Numbered from the stretch's first letter, positions 22,343 through 33,732 are shown. The stretch is DNA of 64,000 bases from Acanthamoeba lenticulata (GCA_002179805.1 NAVB01000174.1:1-64000), one strand, 5' to 3'. Numbers and translations are program-made. The notes: generated from the sequence alone by a model not told the origin.

Positions 22343-24987
22343 ATGTCCTCCACTCTGGCCTCGAGCCTCTCGGCCTCACTCACGTTCCTCACACGCGAGC
22401 ACGACGAGTCGCGACAGCTGAGCAGCAGCAGCCTTGTCACCGCCGCGGGTGTCCCACTGCCGGTTGCGCCCAACAGCGCCCTCGCCCAGCTGCGCCCTGA
22501 AGACCTGGTCAGCCTGGTGCGCGCCTCGTCCCAACTGCCCTCGTCCACCAACGTCCTTGCTGCGCTCTTGTCTTCCTTGGCTTCGACCCCAGCCGCAGCC
22601 TCTACGTTTGCCTCTTCTCCTTCAAACGTTCGTTACACAGCGGCCACAAACCTCGGCTGTGTAGCGGAAGACGAGTCATTGCCTCCAAGCGTTCCTCCTC
22701 CACTACTTCAGCTCTCTCTGGGAGGTCACCACGACACCAGTACGACCGCCAGCCATCTTCACCTCGACGAGGAAGAAGAACTCTACACAGACCTGCTACG
22801 CGACATCTCTCTCGACGAGCTCTCCAACGCAGGCGGGCATTCTCCTGGTGGTGTCTGTCTCGAACCAGGCACAGTTTCTTCGCCCCTTGATGGTACGTAC
22901 CTCTACAAAAACACGACCCCCCATTTGGTTGCCACCCAGACAACGTCGTTCACGAGCAACTCTCGTCCTGACGTTTCTTTTTTCTGCGCATCTGTCTTCT
23001 CCTTCTTCTTCTGCGAATGCCGGTTGCAGACTCTCCGCTGGACCTCTTAGACCACGGTCGCTTCAACACCTTTTTTGCCGCCTCTACTTCGTCATCTTCG
23101 ACAGCTTCTGCAGTCGCGTTCGACTCGGAAGACTTGAAAGACCACCTTCACCAACACCAGAAGTCGCTCGCGGGCTTCGCTCCGTCGTCGCCTCTTCACA
23201 ACACAACGCAGCGCCAGACCGCCTGCCCCACCCCGGATGACCCGCTCCAGGCCGGGACGTCTTCCGAGGTTTTTCAACATCATCACCAACATCAACACCC
23301 TTTTCTCCTTCAACAAGAGCACCACATGATGGCTCCTTCGGCCTCTTCTTCCTCCACCGCCACGTCTCCCTCGACCTCGCCCAAGGTCTACCCGAGGAGC
23401 GCCCAACAGCAGCAGCCGCCGCCGCCTGAAAAGGCCGGGCCGAGCTCCTTCTCGTCCTCGACATCGCCACCAGGCGGCATCGATCCTGCGCTCCTGTTGG
23501 CTGCAGGTCGCTCCTCCTCTGCGCACGCGCAGCCCCAGCTCCACCGACCGCAGCAGCAGCACCGCCCGCTCCACCACCTCGCCGGACGCGGCGCGCCGCC
23601 GCAGTCGACCACGAGTCCGGCGCAGACGAACGCTGGCGGTGGCGACTGGGCCAGTCCGTTCAGGCTAAGCGTGCGCGCGCCGTCGCTGGGCGTGTTTTAC
23701 GTGTTTGTGGACCCGCGCTACCGCGTGGGCCAGCTCATGGCGATGATCGAGCAGCAGGCGGCCGAGCTCTACCGCTGCCAGATCGGCGTCTTCAAGCTCC
23801 AGGACGAGTTCAACATCGACCTCCCGCCCTCCTACACAGTCGGCTCACTCTTGCGCAACGGCGGCGTCGTCATCGTCGACTTTGAGCGCAAGGAGTCCCC
23901 TTCCTCCACGGCTCATCCTGCTTCTTCCTTTTCTTCTTCATCTGCTTCCTCGGCCTCAACCATCAGCTCTTCCTCGCCATCGCGACAGGCCATGATGATG
24001 CCGCATACATCGTCGTCTTCATCTTCTTCCTCCTCTTCATCATCATCTTTGGGTCACGATGGCAACACGAACCCAACCACCGAAACTTCGCGGCAGATGT
24101 CGCGAATGCCGGCCTACCCTCCTTCGTCATCTTCTTCATCATCGTCTTCATCTTCATCTTATCTTTCCTCCGCCACAGCCACGTCGTCGCCCTCGTCTGG
24201 CGCCGCGACGTCCTCGTCGTTTGAGCACGCGATGGACTGCTCGTCGGCCGCCGCTGGAGAGACCGCAGCGCCGCAGCAGCAGCCGGACATGCTGTTCAGC
24301 GAGCAGCCGCCGGCCAAGGTGTTCCAGAACAAGGAGTTCAGCTGCACGATCCTCCTCGCCAACCACCTCCTCGAGTGCCTCCGCGAGCTGCCCGAGGAGC
24401 GCGCCCGCAGCCTCCAGCAAACGCCCGCTGGCGGCCTCAACAGCGCGTTGTTGATGCTGCAGACCGGCGAGGACGGCGGCCTGGCGGGCTTGAACGACAA
24501 GTGCGAGCCCGATGGCGAAGGCCCGAGCCACCACCAGCTCGTGCCGGACCTGCCCATCGAGGTGAGCGTGATCGAGCAGGGCGGCCTGCCGCTGAGCGAC
24601 CGCGACTACAGCATGCGGCAGCTGCTGATGGACAAGCAGAAGGGGATGATCATCGTCTTCATCAAGATCCGCAAGAACTCGTACTACGGCCGCCGGCCCT
24701 TCATGGTCGCCCTGCGCAGCCGCCAGCCGCAGCTCACGGCCGCGTCGCCGGCGGAGCTGCTGCCGACCGTCCTGTCGGAGCCCATCGTCGTGTCTGCCAA
24801 GAAGAAGAAGCGCTCGAAGAAGCCCAAGCTCGGTTCCTTGCTCCCCACGACGTCCACAGCCGAGGTGGACGCCCTGACAGCGCAGTTCCTGGCTGTTGAC
24901 CAGCGCCCGACCGTCCCAACGACGACGCCAGCGTCATCAACAGCGCCGGTCGCACCGACCACGTCTGGGCAGGTCGGAGAGGCCTAA
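22343..24987 (+). CDS. polyserine protein with two ubiquitin-like-looking segments
   Basis: Two exons (22343-22892 and 23030-24987) join in phase across a 137-nt intron to give about 835 residues. Low-complexity Ser, Gln, His and Pro tracts separate two ordered regions. The first (about 394-470) contains GVFYVFVDPRYRVGQLMAMI and ends LPPSYTVGSLLRNGGVVIVD. The second (about 613-744) contains KVFQNKEFSCTILLANHL and ends with LPLSDRDYSM..LLMDKQKGMIIVF. Both share the order LP-S-hydrophobic-LL-x4-G-hydrophobic-IV, as in the C-terminal half of a ubiquitin-like beta-grasp. This similarity is my inference. A lysine cluster (KKKKRSKKPK) near the C-terminus could be a nuclear signal. Function unknown. 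Confidence 0.75.
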
Positions 24988-24998
24988 GCCCGGCGTCA

Positions 24999-25229
24999 TC
25001 ATCTGTTCACTGGCGTCAAGAACTTGTTCCCTGCCAACGCGGTTTTTGTAACAGTCAGTTTGTGAATAACGACATCATTCCCACTTTTTTGAATCTCAAA
25101 CGTGTGAACTGCGTTGTGCCCGAGGGCTACTCGACTCCCGGGCACAACTGGCGTAGATGTCGCGATCGTCCTCACGTGACTAGCAAGTCCAGGTAGTGAG
25201 TTAAAGAAGGAATATGTCGGTCCACCCAA
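24999..25229 (-). other. orphan 76-codon open frame without ATG
   Basis: An open frame from TTG 25229 to its stop at 24999 is read on the minus strand, ending about 10 bp past the end of the polyserine gene. The translation is non-repetitive and beta-strand-like (for example HTFEIQKSGNDVVIHKLTVT), unlike the shadow frames nearby. No start codon, splice partner or family was recognised. It overlaps a perfect inverted repeat at 25113-25148. It could be a gene remnant, an inserted fragment or chance. Confidence 0.25.
25113..25148. repeat. 10-bp perfect inverted repeat, 16-nt loop
   Basis: GTTGTGCCCG at 25113-25122 is matched by CGGGCACAAC at 25139-25148, which would form a GC-rich stem-loop. 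It lies just beyond the polyserine gene and may act in its 3' processing, or may simply be fortuitous. Confidence 0.6.
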
Positions 25230-25245
25230 GGCGAGTCCTCAAAAT

Positions 25246-25293
25246 ACCACCATGTTGTCTCTACGACGATTGCCCCTGGGGGAACATGGTGGT
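25246..25293. repeat. 11-bp perfect inverted repeat, 26-nt loop
   Basis: ACCACCATGTT at 25246-25256 is matched by AACATGGTGGT at 25283-25293. The loop itself contains a small CCCC/GGGG hairpin. It sits in the convergent gap between the polyserine gene (+) and the REJ receptor gene (-). Confidence 0.6.
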
Positions 25294-25580
25294 GGAGTGA
25301 AGCAGGAAACCACACAACCAGTTTTCCCTCTAAAATTTATTTAATAATGTGGATGACCCAACACCATCTTCCTTCTCTCCCCCAATGGGCCATGATGCTC
25401 TCTTCCTTCTCTTTCTCTCTCTTCTATCCTCGCACTTCTGTATCTTCTCGCCTCTCGGTCCACCGGGCGGATCCCGGCCGGCCCAAGAGATTCTTCCAAC
25501 GTTGGTTGCGTTGGTTAGCACTTGTGGTTTGCTGTTGTTGGTACTCGGATTGCGCCTGGGCGAAGAGGTTCTGATCCGCT

Positions 25581-28500
25581 TTAAACGTTGTCATTGTCCG
25601 ACCCCGAAGAATCCGACTCTTCCTCCGATGAGCTGCCGCCGCTGCGGGAGGAACGATAGGAACCGCTTCCGCTTTCTCCGTCTCGCCCTCCTCGTCTCGT
25701 CTCGCTCTCGTCCGAGCGATCCGAGCGCGACCTCGACCTGTCAGACCTGGAGCTGTCAGAGCTGGAGCCAGACCGGGACGACCTGGATCTGCTGTCCGAC
25801 CGCGGCCGCGACCGCGACCGTGAGCTCGACCTGGACCTGGAGCCGGACCTGCTCCGTGTCCTGTCGTCGTCATCACGATCGGTGCCGGAGCGGTCGTCCT
25901 TGCTGTCCGTGCGTTCGTCCTCCTCCTCGCGGTCGTCGTCGTCGTCGTCGCGCGAGCCGGACGGCGCAGGCACCGCCGCGGCCGTGGCCTTGTCGCGCTG
26001 CCGTCTGTCTTCCTCCTCCTCCTCTTGTGCCTTCTGCTTGTCCCGCCGGGCCTGCTCCTCGGCAGCTCCGGCCTGCCGCTCCTCCTCCTCGCGGGCCCGC
26101 ACGTCCTCCTCGCTTGAGAAGTCCTCGCCGCTTCGGCCGTCGTCGCGGCGGCTGCTGCTCCTGCTGCTTCTGCGGCTGCTGCTCCTGCTGCTCCTGCGGC
26201 TGCCGCTGTCGCTGCTGCGCCTTCTCGGGGAGGAGTCGTCGTCGCGTCTGCGCGAGGCCGACGAGTCGCGCCCGCGGGTGGACGACCGCGACCGCGCGCT
26301 GCCGGACCTCGAGCCCGACCGCGACCGCTGCGAGTACGACGGGCTTCGGGTCGACTGCCGACCACGCGAGCGCGACGGGCTACGCCTACATTGTACGCGC
26401 ACTCGCTCGTTTAGGGCCCAAAGAGCGCCTCCTTGCGGGGGAAGAGGGGTGGGATAAGAGGAGAGAGAGAGAGAGAGAGACGCACGAGTCGCCGTCAAAG
26501 ACGATGCGGCCGTTGATGAGCTGGGGTCGGCGCAGGATCACGCTTGCCTCGGAGTCGTTCTCTGAGGGCAGGTTCAGGTCTTCCGGCAGCTGCTCAGGGA
26601 GAGTAAACACGCGCGCGTATGTGCGGTCAGGACTCGGAGCTCCACAAACACACACACACACACGCATAACAATTCACAAAATTCTTTAGGAAAAGAAAAG
26701 AGAGCAGTACCTCGTCGGTGAAGACGATGTCCTGCCTGGAGGTCATGGGCGGCTCCTCGGACTTCTCCGGCTCGGGCTCGGGCTCTGACGGCGGCTCGGG
26801 GATGACCGGGATCTCGTACTCCTCCTCCTGCACCTCAGGCTTCTTCGTGTACAGCCGAATGCCAAACACCAGCACTGCGTGTTTTGAATTCCGCATTAGA
26901 AATCATTTAAACAAAAACAATGAATAAAAGAAAATAAAAGAAAATTCGTGACGTCATCGTGGTGGGGCGCAAGTACTGAAGATGACGATGAGGGCAAAGG
27001 TGACGAAGACGGCGAGGAGGATCCAGCGATCGTTGTCGTTGTCAGAGCCGACGTCCTCGGCCGCCACGACGGGGCTGGGCGTGGGCACGACCGTGCGTGT
27101 GACGGCCCGGACCGAGAGGAACGCGCCCGAGGCAAGGCTCGAGCAGACGCAGGTGATGCCCGTCGGCGCGACGCCGCTGGAGCCCAACGGCTGGGCCGCC
27201 GGCGAGCAGCCGGTCGCCACCGCCCAGGCGCTGCCGCTCCAGCGCTGGCAGCTCGCGTTGTAGCCGCCGGCGGCGAGGTCGGCGGCCAAGAGGCTGCTCG
27301 GGTTCTCGCTCAGGACCACCGGCGAGAAGGTGGTCAGGTTCTGCGTGGCGAGGACGGCGAGGTCGAGTTTGACGCCGTCGACGAGGACGGTGAGCACGCT
27401 CACGGGGCCCATGAGCAGCGAGGACGACGCGAGCGGGTTGACGTAAAAGGCCGACAGGACGAGCTCCACCACGGCGTCGTCGCCCACCTGCGCCTGGATG
27501 TCGGCCGTCGGGAGCGTCACCACCACGCCGCCCGCCGTCATGTTGGACGGCAGCTGGGTTGCGGGGACTGTGTGCGGTACGAGCGCGCGTGTGCGGTGGC
27601 ACATGTTAGATACGACACGACACGACACGACACGACACGACACGACACGACACGACACGACACGACACGACACGACACGACACGACACGCGCGCGGAGCT
27701 CCTGCCGAACGAGACGTACATTTGCCGAGGGTGACCTTGATGCTGGGCGTGTCCCAGTACTCGATGTAGCTGGCATTGGGCTGCAGCCACGAGGTCTTGG
27801 CGGTGGCGAGCGCGTTGACCAGCCCGACGACCTCGTCCGCAAACTCGGAGCGGCTCAGCGTGTAGGTCTTGTAATACTCCAGCACGTTCGATGCCGCATA
27901 CAAGATGTACTGCACAAATGTAAGAAATAAAAAATCAAAATAAGAAATAAAAATCGTTGGAATGTCAAGCATGAAGTAGGGCCTGTGGCGGCGCGTACGA
28001 TGCCGTCGGCGTCGCGGATGGAGCCGGCGACGAGCTCGTTGAGGCTCTGGAGCATCTCCACGCCCAGGTCATGCGCGCTCGACTCGGCCCGCCGGATAAA
28101 GTTGGCGATGTCGAGCGACGTCGTCGCCTTGGCGGCCGACTTGTCCTCGTCCCTGCGCGCGGGCTCGCTGGTACTCGTCGAGCGAACGCCGCCGGAGAGG
28201 AGGTGGAGCAAATGGGCCTGCACGGTGGTGGCGTCGGGCGAGGTCTCCAGGACGAGCTCGTGGCGAAGGACGTCAAACACGGTGGCGCGAAGGTCGCGCT
28301 CGGCGTCAGATGCAAACGGGTTGGCGTTGTAGTCGAACGAGAGCGAGGCCGAGTTGAGCTCAAACAGGAGCGAGTAGAGCAGGGTGGGCACGAGGTCCAC
28401 GCGGGCGCGGAGCACTTGCGTCTGCGTGGCGCTGCCGTTGAAGACCGACTCGGCGGCCTGCGCGTGGGCGCGCTTGCGGCCCGTGACCGGGTTGTAGATA

Positions 28501-30928
28501 TAGACGGGCGGGCTGAGCTCAAACAGGCGCAGGTCAAAGGACTCGGGCGTGGTCCACTCGGCCGGGCCGTAGGCGCTGGAGCCCGAGCGGTCAAACACGC
28601 GCGCGTAGACGGACATGGTCCGGCTGCCGGTCGAGGGCAGGTAGGTCTCGAGCCGCCCGGTGGCGACCGACGTGTGCGAGCCCATGGGGAAGAGGCCGCC
28701 CAGCGGGTCCTCCGGGTGGCGCACGTAAAAGTGCGTGAATATGGGGCCCGAGGCCTGGTGGCCGGGCGTGTCAAATCCGGTGCAGAGGAGCGTGAAGACG
28801 GTCGTGTGGCTGGTGCCCTCGCTGCTGGGCCCCACCGAGCAGTCGCCGCCCCACGGGAAGGCGCCCACGGAGAAGGTCACCTCGGCCCAGCCGGGGGCCG
28901 TCGGGGTCGACTCCGCCCAGGGCAGGCCCGAGTCCTCGGACCAGCCGTCGGCCTGGAGGACGTCGTCGGCGTAGCGGGCGACGAACCGCAGGCGGTACTC
29001 GGCGCCCGGCGTGAGCACGTCCGGGTTGAGGAGCAGCTTCTCGCTGCTGGCGTCCGGGCTGCGCAGGAGGCCCGAGTTGGAGTCGAGCGTCACGTCGCTG
29101 TCGACAAAGGACCACTCGAGACTGCCGACGCCGCGGCCCAGTGCCGACAGGACGGTGGCCTCAAAGGTGAGTGCCGCGTGCGCCGACAGCTCGTCGTAGG
29201 CCACCGCCGGCTGGCCTTCGGTGCCCACCTCGGTGAGGCGCACAAAGACCGTGGGCGTGTCGGCCCACGAGACGGTCACCAGCTGGTCGGCCGACGCCAC
29301 GCGCTCGCCCTTGGACACGGTCAGCGTGAAGCGCCAGTCACCGGGCGGCAGGGCCGACGCCGGGAGGGAGACGAGCGCGGTCTGATAGTCCTCGGTGTTG
29401 AGGTAGCGCATGGCCGGGCAGGCATCGCCGTAGTAGAGGTCGTTGCTGCCGGCCCACGCGCACGACCAGCTGTAGGTGAGCTCGCCCGGGGCGCCCGACG
29501 GGTCAAACGACAGCGAGCCGTCGAGCTCGATCGACGCGTAGCGCGACAGGTAGCGGGCCTCGCCCGAGTGGACGATGGCCCGCAGCGGCTCGTCCTGGAC
29601 CGTCACCGTGACGGTGGCCTGGCCGACGTAGTTGAGTAGGTCGGCGTTGGTGGCCGTCAGCGTGAAGCGGTAGGTGGAGCCGCCCTGCAGCGTGTTGGGC
29701 GGGATGTAGAGCGACGACGAGGTGCGCGTGTTGAGATCCAATTCTACCACTGGCCCGCTCGAGCGCACCCACGCGTAGGCGAAGCGCGTCGTGTTACTGC
29801 ACACCGGCAGCGAAGTGTCTCGCAAGCACACGCATGGTGGGATCACAATACCACGCAGCGAAAGCGCCGAATCGCGATGAATTGCGGGCTGACATGAACA
29901 ACAAATTCATCGCTTAATTAATTTGATGATCATGATGGTGGCTCCCCCCCAGAAATTGAAGAGGGTGTTAATTGGACGTACGTTTCCGCCCGCGATGCGC
30001 ACAACAACTTGATCGGTCGCTATAATCTCGACCGGGAAATAGGTGGTCGAGGCCTGGCCGAGCCAGTTGGTGAGGGTGAGCGAGAAGGTGTAGATGCGAG
30101 TGGTGTTGAATTGGAACGTGGGAGCGTCAATCGACACAGTGACACCGTTCTGCCCAGCAAGGAAGCTGTCGACAGCGGCGACGATGTCGGTCGAGTTGTC
30201 CTCAGGCGGGACCAGACCCCACACGTAGCCGTACAGCCAGCTGCGTCCGCCGGAGCCGTAGGAGGCTGACGCGTCGAGAACGATTTGGTCGCACCAGCCG
30301 ACGGCCGACGTGCCCTCGATGACCGCCACCGGGGCGAGAGGCGACTCCGGTCCGACCACGGTCAGCTTCAGGAGCTCGGTTTGCTTGGCGCTGGGATCCT
30401 CCAGCGCGCCGATGAGTCCTGACTGAAGTGCGAGTGAGCTCTCAATTTGGAGAGTGGCCGGTTGCCTGAATCGAGCGATGAGCGTGCGGGCGTTGCGCCA
30501 CAGACACACCGCTCGGTCGCCCAGCGAGCTCGAGTCTTCGAAGACGGACGAACAGGGGAACACTCCGCTGAGGCCTCCTCGATCAGTGTCCCGGTCAAAC
30601 GTGATCACCAAGGCGTTTCCCGCATCGTTCACCCTGGCGAAACTGTCCACAGGGGCGGGCGCTAGAGAGAGAGAGAGAGAGAGAAAGTAGACAGGCGAGA
30701 GTGTCAGAGATGAGAAAGAATTGAGAGGAGGGAGTGGGAGAAGATTTAGATGTTAAGTGTAAAAGGGGGAGGAGCCTTACCAAGAGTCTCCGCCCGCTCG
30801 ACCTCAAGAGGGCCATCCAGGGACTGAGTAGTGGAGTCGGTCGCGAAAGAGAAGAGGAGAAAGAGCGCTGTGACGAGTGAGATGTGGCGCAGCTGTGATG
30901 GTCGTGTGTTTACACTCTTCTTTCCCAT
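25581..30928 (-). CDS. REJ/PKD-type single-pass receptor with RS-rich cytoplasmic tail
   Basis: ATG 30928 opens a signal peptide (hydrophobic core HISLVTALFLLFSFA). The ectodomain has PKD/REJ-like strands, e.g. LDASASYGSGG...YVWGL and LDGSLSFDPSGA..LTYSWSC, with many N-x-S/T sites. Near its end a cysteine/tryptophan pattern like a GPS motif appears (CQRWSGSAWAVATGC ... TCVCSSLASGAFLSV). A transmembrane helix follows (WILLAVFVTFALIVIF), continued across an in-phase intron by MLVFGIRLYTKK. The cytoplasmic part is acidic and proline-rich, then a very long Arg/Ser repeat tail ending SSGSDNDNV. Donor and acceptor phases agree at all junctions checked (exon 1/2 at 30775, exon 2/3 at about 29998/29888, 27998/27909, 27726/27557, 26971/26871, 26710/26598, 26487/26384). 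It is likely a surface adhesion or sensing protein. Confidence 0.75.
27612..27689 (+). repeat. ACGAC pentanucleotide tandem repeat in an intron
   Basis: About 15-16 near-perfect copies of a 5-bp unit (ACGAC on plus, GTCGT on minus) fill most of one intron of the REJ receptor gene, between the exon ending VTLGK and the exon starting with PATQLPSNMT. A 5-bp unit is not a codon multiple, so it is not coding. Confidence 0.95.
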
Positions 30929-31375
30929 CTTGTCTAGTGTTTTGGGGCTTCACTAGCGAGGGCAAGAGAAGAGAAGGTGACTAGGGTGACGACAACCCCA
31001 GACAGGTGGGGGATGTAGTCGAGTTGGTGGGAGAAGAAGAGGTGGAGGTGGTGAAGAAACAGGTTATGCGGGGCTTCTGAGGGGCGGGTCACAGGGCAGG
31101 GAAGACGTCAAATCTCATGGATCGCCTACGCCCCACTCCACTTATCCCACTTCTTGATTCTCCCTCTTGGCGCTGCCCGGTCTCCACGTTTGCGCCACTT
31201 ACCCCGCCGGTCGCGGGCACCCCATTGGCCAGCAGTTTCTCTTATTCACCTTTTTCGGTTTGTTTGAAAAATCGTTTCGTTGTTGTTTTATGAAATGATA
31301 AATAAAAGCCAAAAAATGTAAACAACGCACTGGATTTGGGCCGGGTGCGTGGCACTGCAACCGAACAGCCTTTGT
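30929..31375. other. spacer upstream of the REJ receptor gene
   Basis: About 450 bp between the 3' end of the P5B ATPase gene and the REJ start, both on the minus strand. Purine-rich on plus near 30960-31090; it contains the REJ promoter and an A/T-rich 3' flank for the ATPase near 31260-31320. No ORF of interest was found. Confidence 0.5.
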
Positions 31376-33706
31376 TCAGTTGCGAAGGCGGTGCTTCTTT
31401 TTGACGTTGAGCCAATAACAGCAGCGCCGCATAATGTAGGCAAACGGCCCCATTGTGATGAACGCCTCGTACATGACCTGTATGCGACAGTACACGGCAT
31501 AAATTATTATTAAAAATCGTTGTGATAAAAAAAAATATTATTATTATTATTTTGTAATTCTGGGCGTACCTGCACGACCATGCAGCCCAAGGCCATGAAG
31601 AAGAGCTTGATCTTGAAGGTCGTCTTTAGGTCCTCCTGCAGCAGCCATTCAGTTGCAAAGTCACGTGACCGGTTGGTTCGCCCTGAGAGGCAGGTCTGGC
31701 GCGGAGAGAGCGTACCAGGTAGAGTACATCGCGCAGCCACTCGAAGGGCAGGAGGGTCACCCAAATGGCTGCCGCAAGCGAGCCGATCACGTTGAGCGCC
31801 AGCAGGTCTTCAGAATGGCCGCACGAGTTAGCGATCCCTCATGTGAGCCCACTTGGCGCAGAGAAGGCGCGTACGGTTGTGCCAGATCTCCTTCCGGAAC
31901 GGCCGCCCGATAGAGAAGGCGATGGCGGCGGCGATGTAGAGGAAGTTGCAGAACAGCCAAAGCGTCGTCGTCTCGTAGGACATCCAGTAGTCTTTGCGCT
32001 CGGAGGCGCCGTTGGCCACGGGGTCGAACGGCTCATACCAATCCTGCGCGTAGAGCAACTGGCGGGCGCCCAGGATGAACCCGATCACGATCGCCGACTG
32101 CCCGACAACGCGCATGTCAGCTTTTGATGCATTATTCATGCATAAAATGATTTACAACACATATTTTTTAAATCAAAAAATAAAAATAGTTAAAAAGAGG
32201 CGCGGTACCTGGCCGACCATGGACGCGATGACCTCCGAGCTGAGGAGACTGGCAGAGGGCCTGGTGGTGGTGGTTGCACGCACGACACTCGCGCGTATGA
32301 GCCAACCAGCTCAGCGTAGATGGCCTCCCTTCCCCAGCGTACCGTCGCGGAGCGAGCCGAGTCGCCGCGTTGGGGTAGAGGATGAAGAGGGAGAGCGGGA
32401 ACACGAGCAGGAGGTCCTGGAAGATGTACATCCTGCCCCCCCCCCGTCGGAAAAAACACGCCCAACAGCAGCGGCAACGATCACAACACCAGTTGCATCG
32501 TAAGCAGAGCACTGATCCTCTTCCCCTCCCTCCCCAAATCCTCCTGACAGGCGCGGGACACGAACCCGTCGGACATGTCGGAGCCATGGTGGTAGAGCAC
32601 GAGGACGATGGTGTGCATGATGACCACGTAGATGAGCACCAGCAGCTTGAATGCCGCGAGCGAGTTGGCCAACGCGCCCCGACCCTCCCTGTACGGTCCC
32701 GTTGATCGCTCGGTCAGTCGTCAGCGTCAACAATGCAAGGTATGTGCCCAGCTTCTTCGCATTTTTCTGTACCGGATGAGGATTTCGGTGCAGCGGATGG
32801 AGGGCAGGCTGTAGGTGAAGGGGCTCACGACGGAGGCCTCCACGCCTCCGCCTCCCACGGCGATGCCCGCGTGCGCCGCACTGCCTCGGCAAGACAGGCG
32901 CATATGAGCATGAGGTCCCGCAGGGAAAGAGAAGGGAGGAGGGCGCACCGCAACGCGCCACAGTCGTTGCCGCCATCCCCGCACATGCCCGTCACGATGC
33001 CCGTCTTGTTGATCATGTGGATCACCTGCGCCCCGCGAATATCAAATTATCAAACTGAATAACAATTTATGCTTCAAAGTAAAGAAAAGAAAATGAATGA
33101 ACGAACCTCGGCTTTCTGTTCGGGCGAGAAGCGAGCAAAGATGCGAACGTCGAAGAGGATCTTGCCAAGCAGGTGCGGGTCGCGGGCCTTGAGGTAGTCA
33201 AAGGCCGTTCCCGTCAGGATGAACTCGTCCGGCTGGAAGCTGGTCAGGTCATGCGTTGCGGGTTGGCCGTGCTCTTGGTCGTCGTCGTCGTAGTGCTGGT
33301 GGTGCGGGTGGTGGTCGAGCAGCGAGCTCTGCAGCTGGTCGGGATGGTGGCCCCCGAGGTCGTCGCGGCGGCTGATCCGCTGGTGGGCCCACCACCGCAC
33401 GCGGTCGAACAGGGAGAGCACCGAGCGGCGCTTGTAGGTGTAGTCGTCGAGGGCCACGTACTTGGCCGCCTCGTGCACCGTCACCCAGTCCTGGCCGACC
33501 TCGCGCCCCGTGTCGACATTTTCCCAGCGGAGGCCGTACACCGGTGCGTGCGTCGACGACGAGGTCGAGCTGGGCGCGGCCGAGGTCCCGTCCTGGCCGG
33601 TGTGGCCCAAGGCCACGGCGCTGCCGGGACCGATCATGCCGCACTCGCGTGCCACCGCCAGCGCCGTGTAGGGGCCGTCGCCTGTCGACAGAAATTGGGA
33701 GGGCAT
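31376..33706 (-). CDS. P5B-type ATPase, C-terminal half only (ATP13A family)
   Basis: From ATG 33706 the frame reads MPSQFLSTGDGPYTALAVAREC, the family's TGDN hinge region (here TGDG). It goes on through FILTGTAFDYL, VRIFARFSPEQKAE and GMCGDGGNDCGAL, then AHAGIAV...ASVVSPFT and four C-terminal membrane helices (e.g. LLVLIYVVIMHTIVLVLY and LLLVFPLSLFILY), ending RLRN at TGA 31378-31376. About nine introns all join in phase. P5B ATPases transport polyamines or cations at endolysosomes. What is missing is the whole N-terminal half: no DKTGTLT phosphorylation site, nucleotide-binding domain or TM1-6. Upstream lies an F-box gene instead. It is either a truncated paralogue expressed as a half protein, or a pseudogene with well-kept exons. 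Confidence 0.75.
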
Positions 33707-33720
33707 TTTGTGAGGTGGTC

Positions 33721-33732
33721 GCTGACGTCAGC
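33721..33732. other. 12-bp palindrome GCTGACGTCAGC
   Basis: Perfect palindrome with a CRE-like TGACGTCA core, between the F-box stop (33781) and the P5B start (33706). The same 12-mer recurs at 42812, 43193 and 61572. Confidence 0.7.

Noticed and set aside
27612..27689. Short tandem array as a CRISPR or telomere-type repeat
   Set aside because: The unit is 5 bp with no spacers, lies inside an intron, and does not match telomere sequence.
28071..29639. 522-codon plus-strand frame over the REJ gene
   Set aside because: Arg/Ala/Gly-rich shadow; the minus strand carries PKD-like strands and consistent splice phases.
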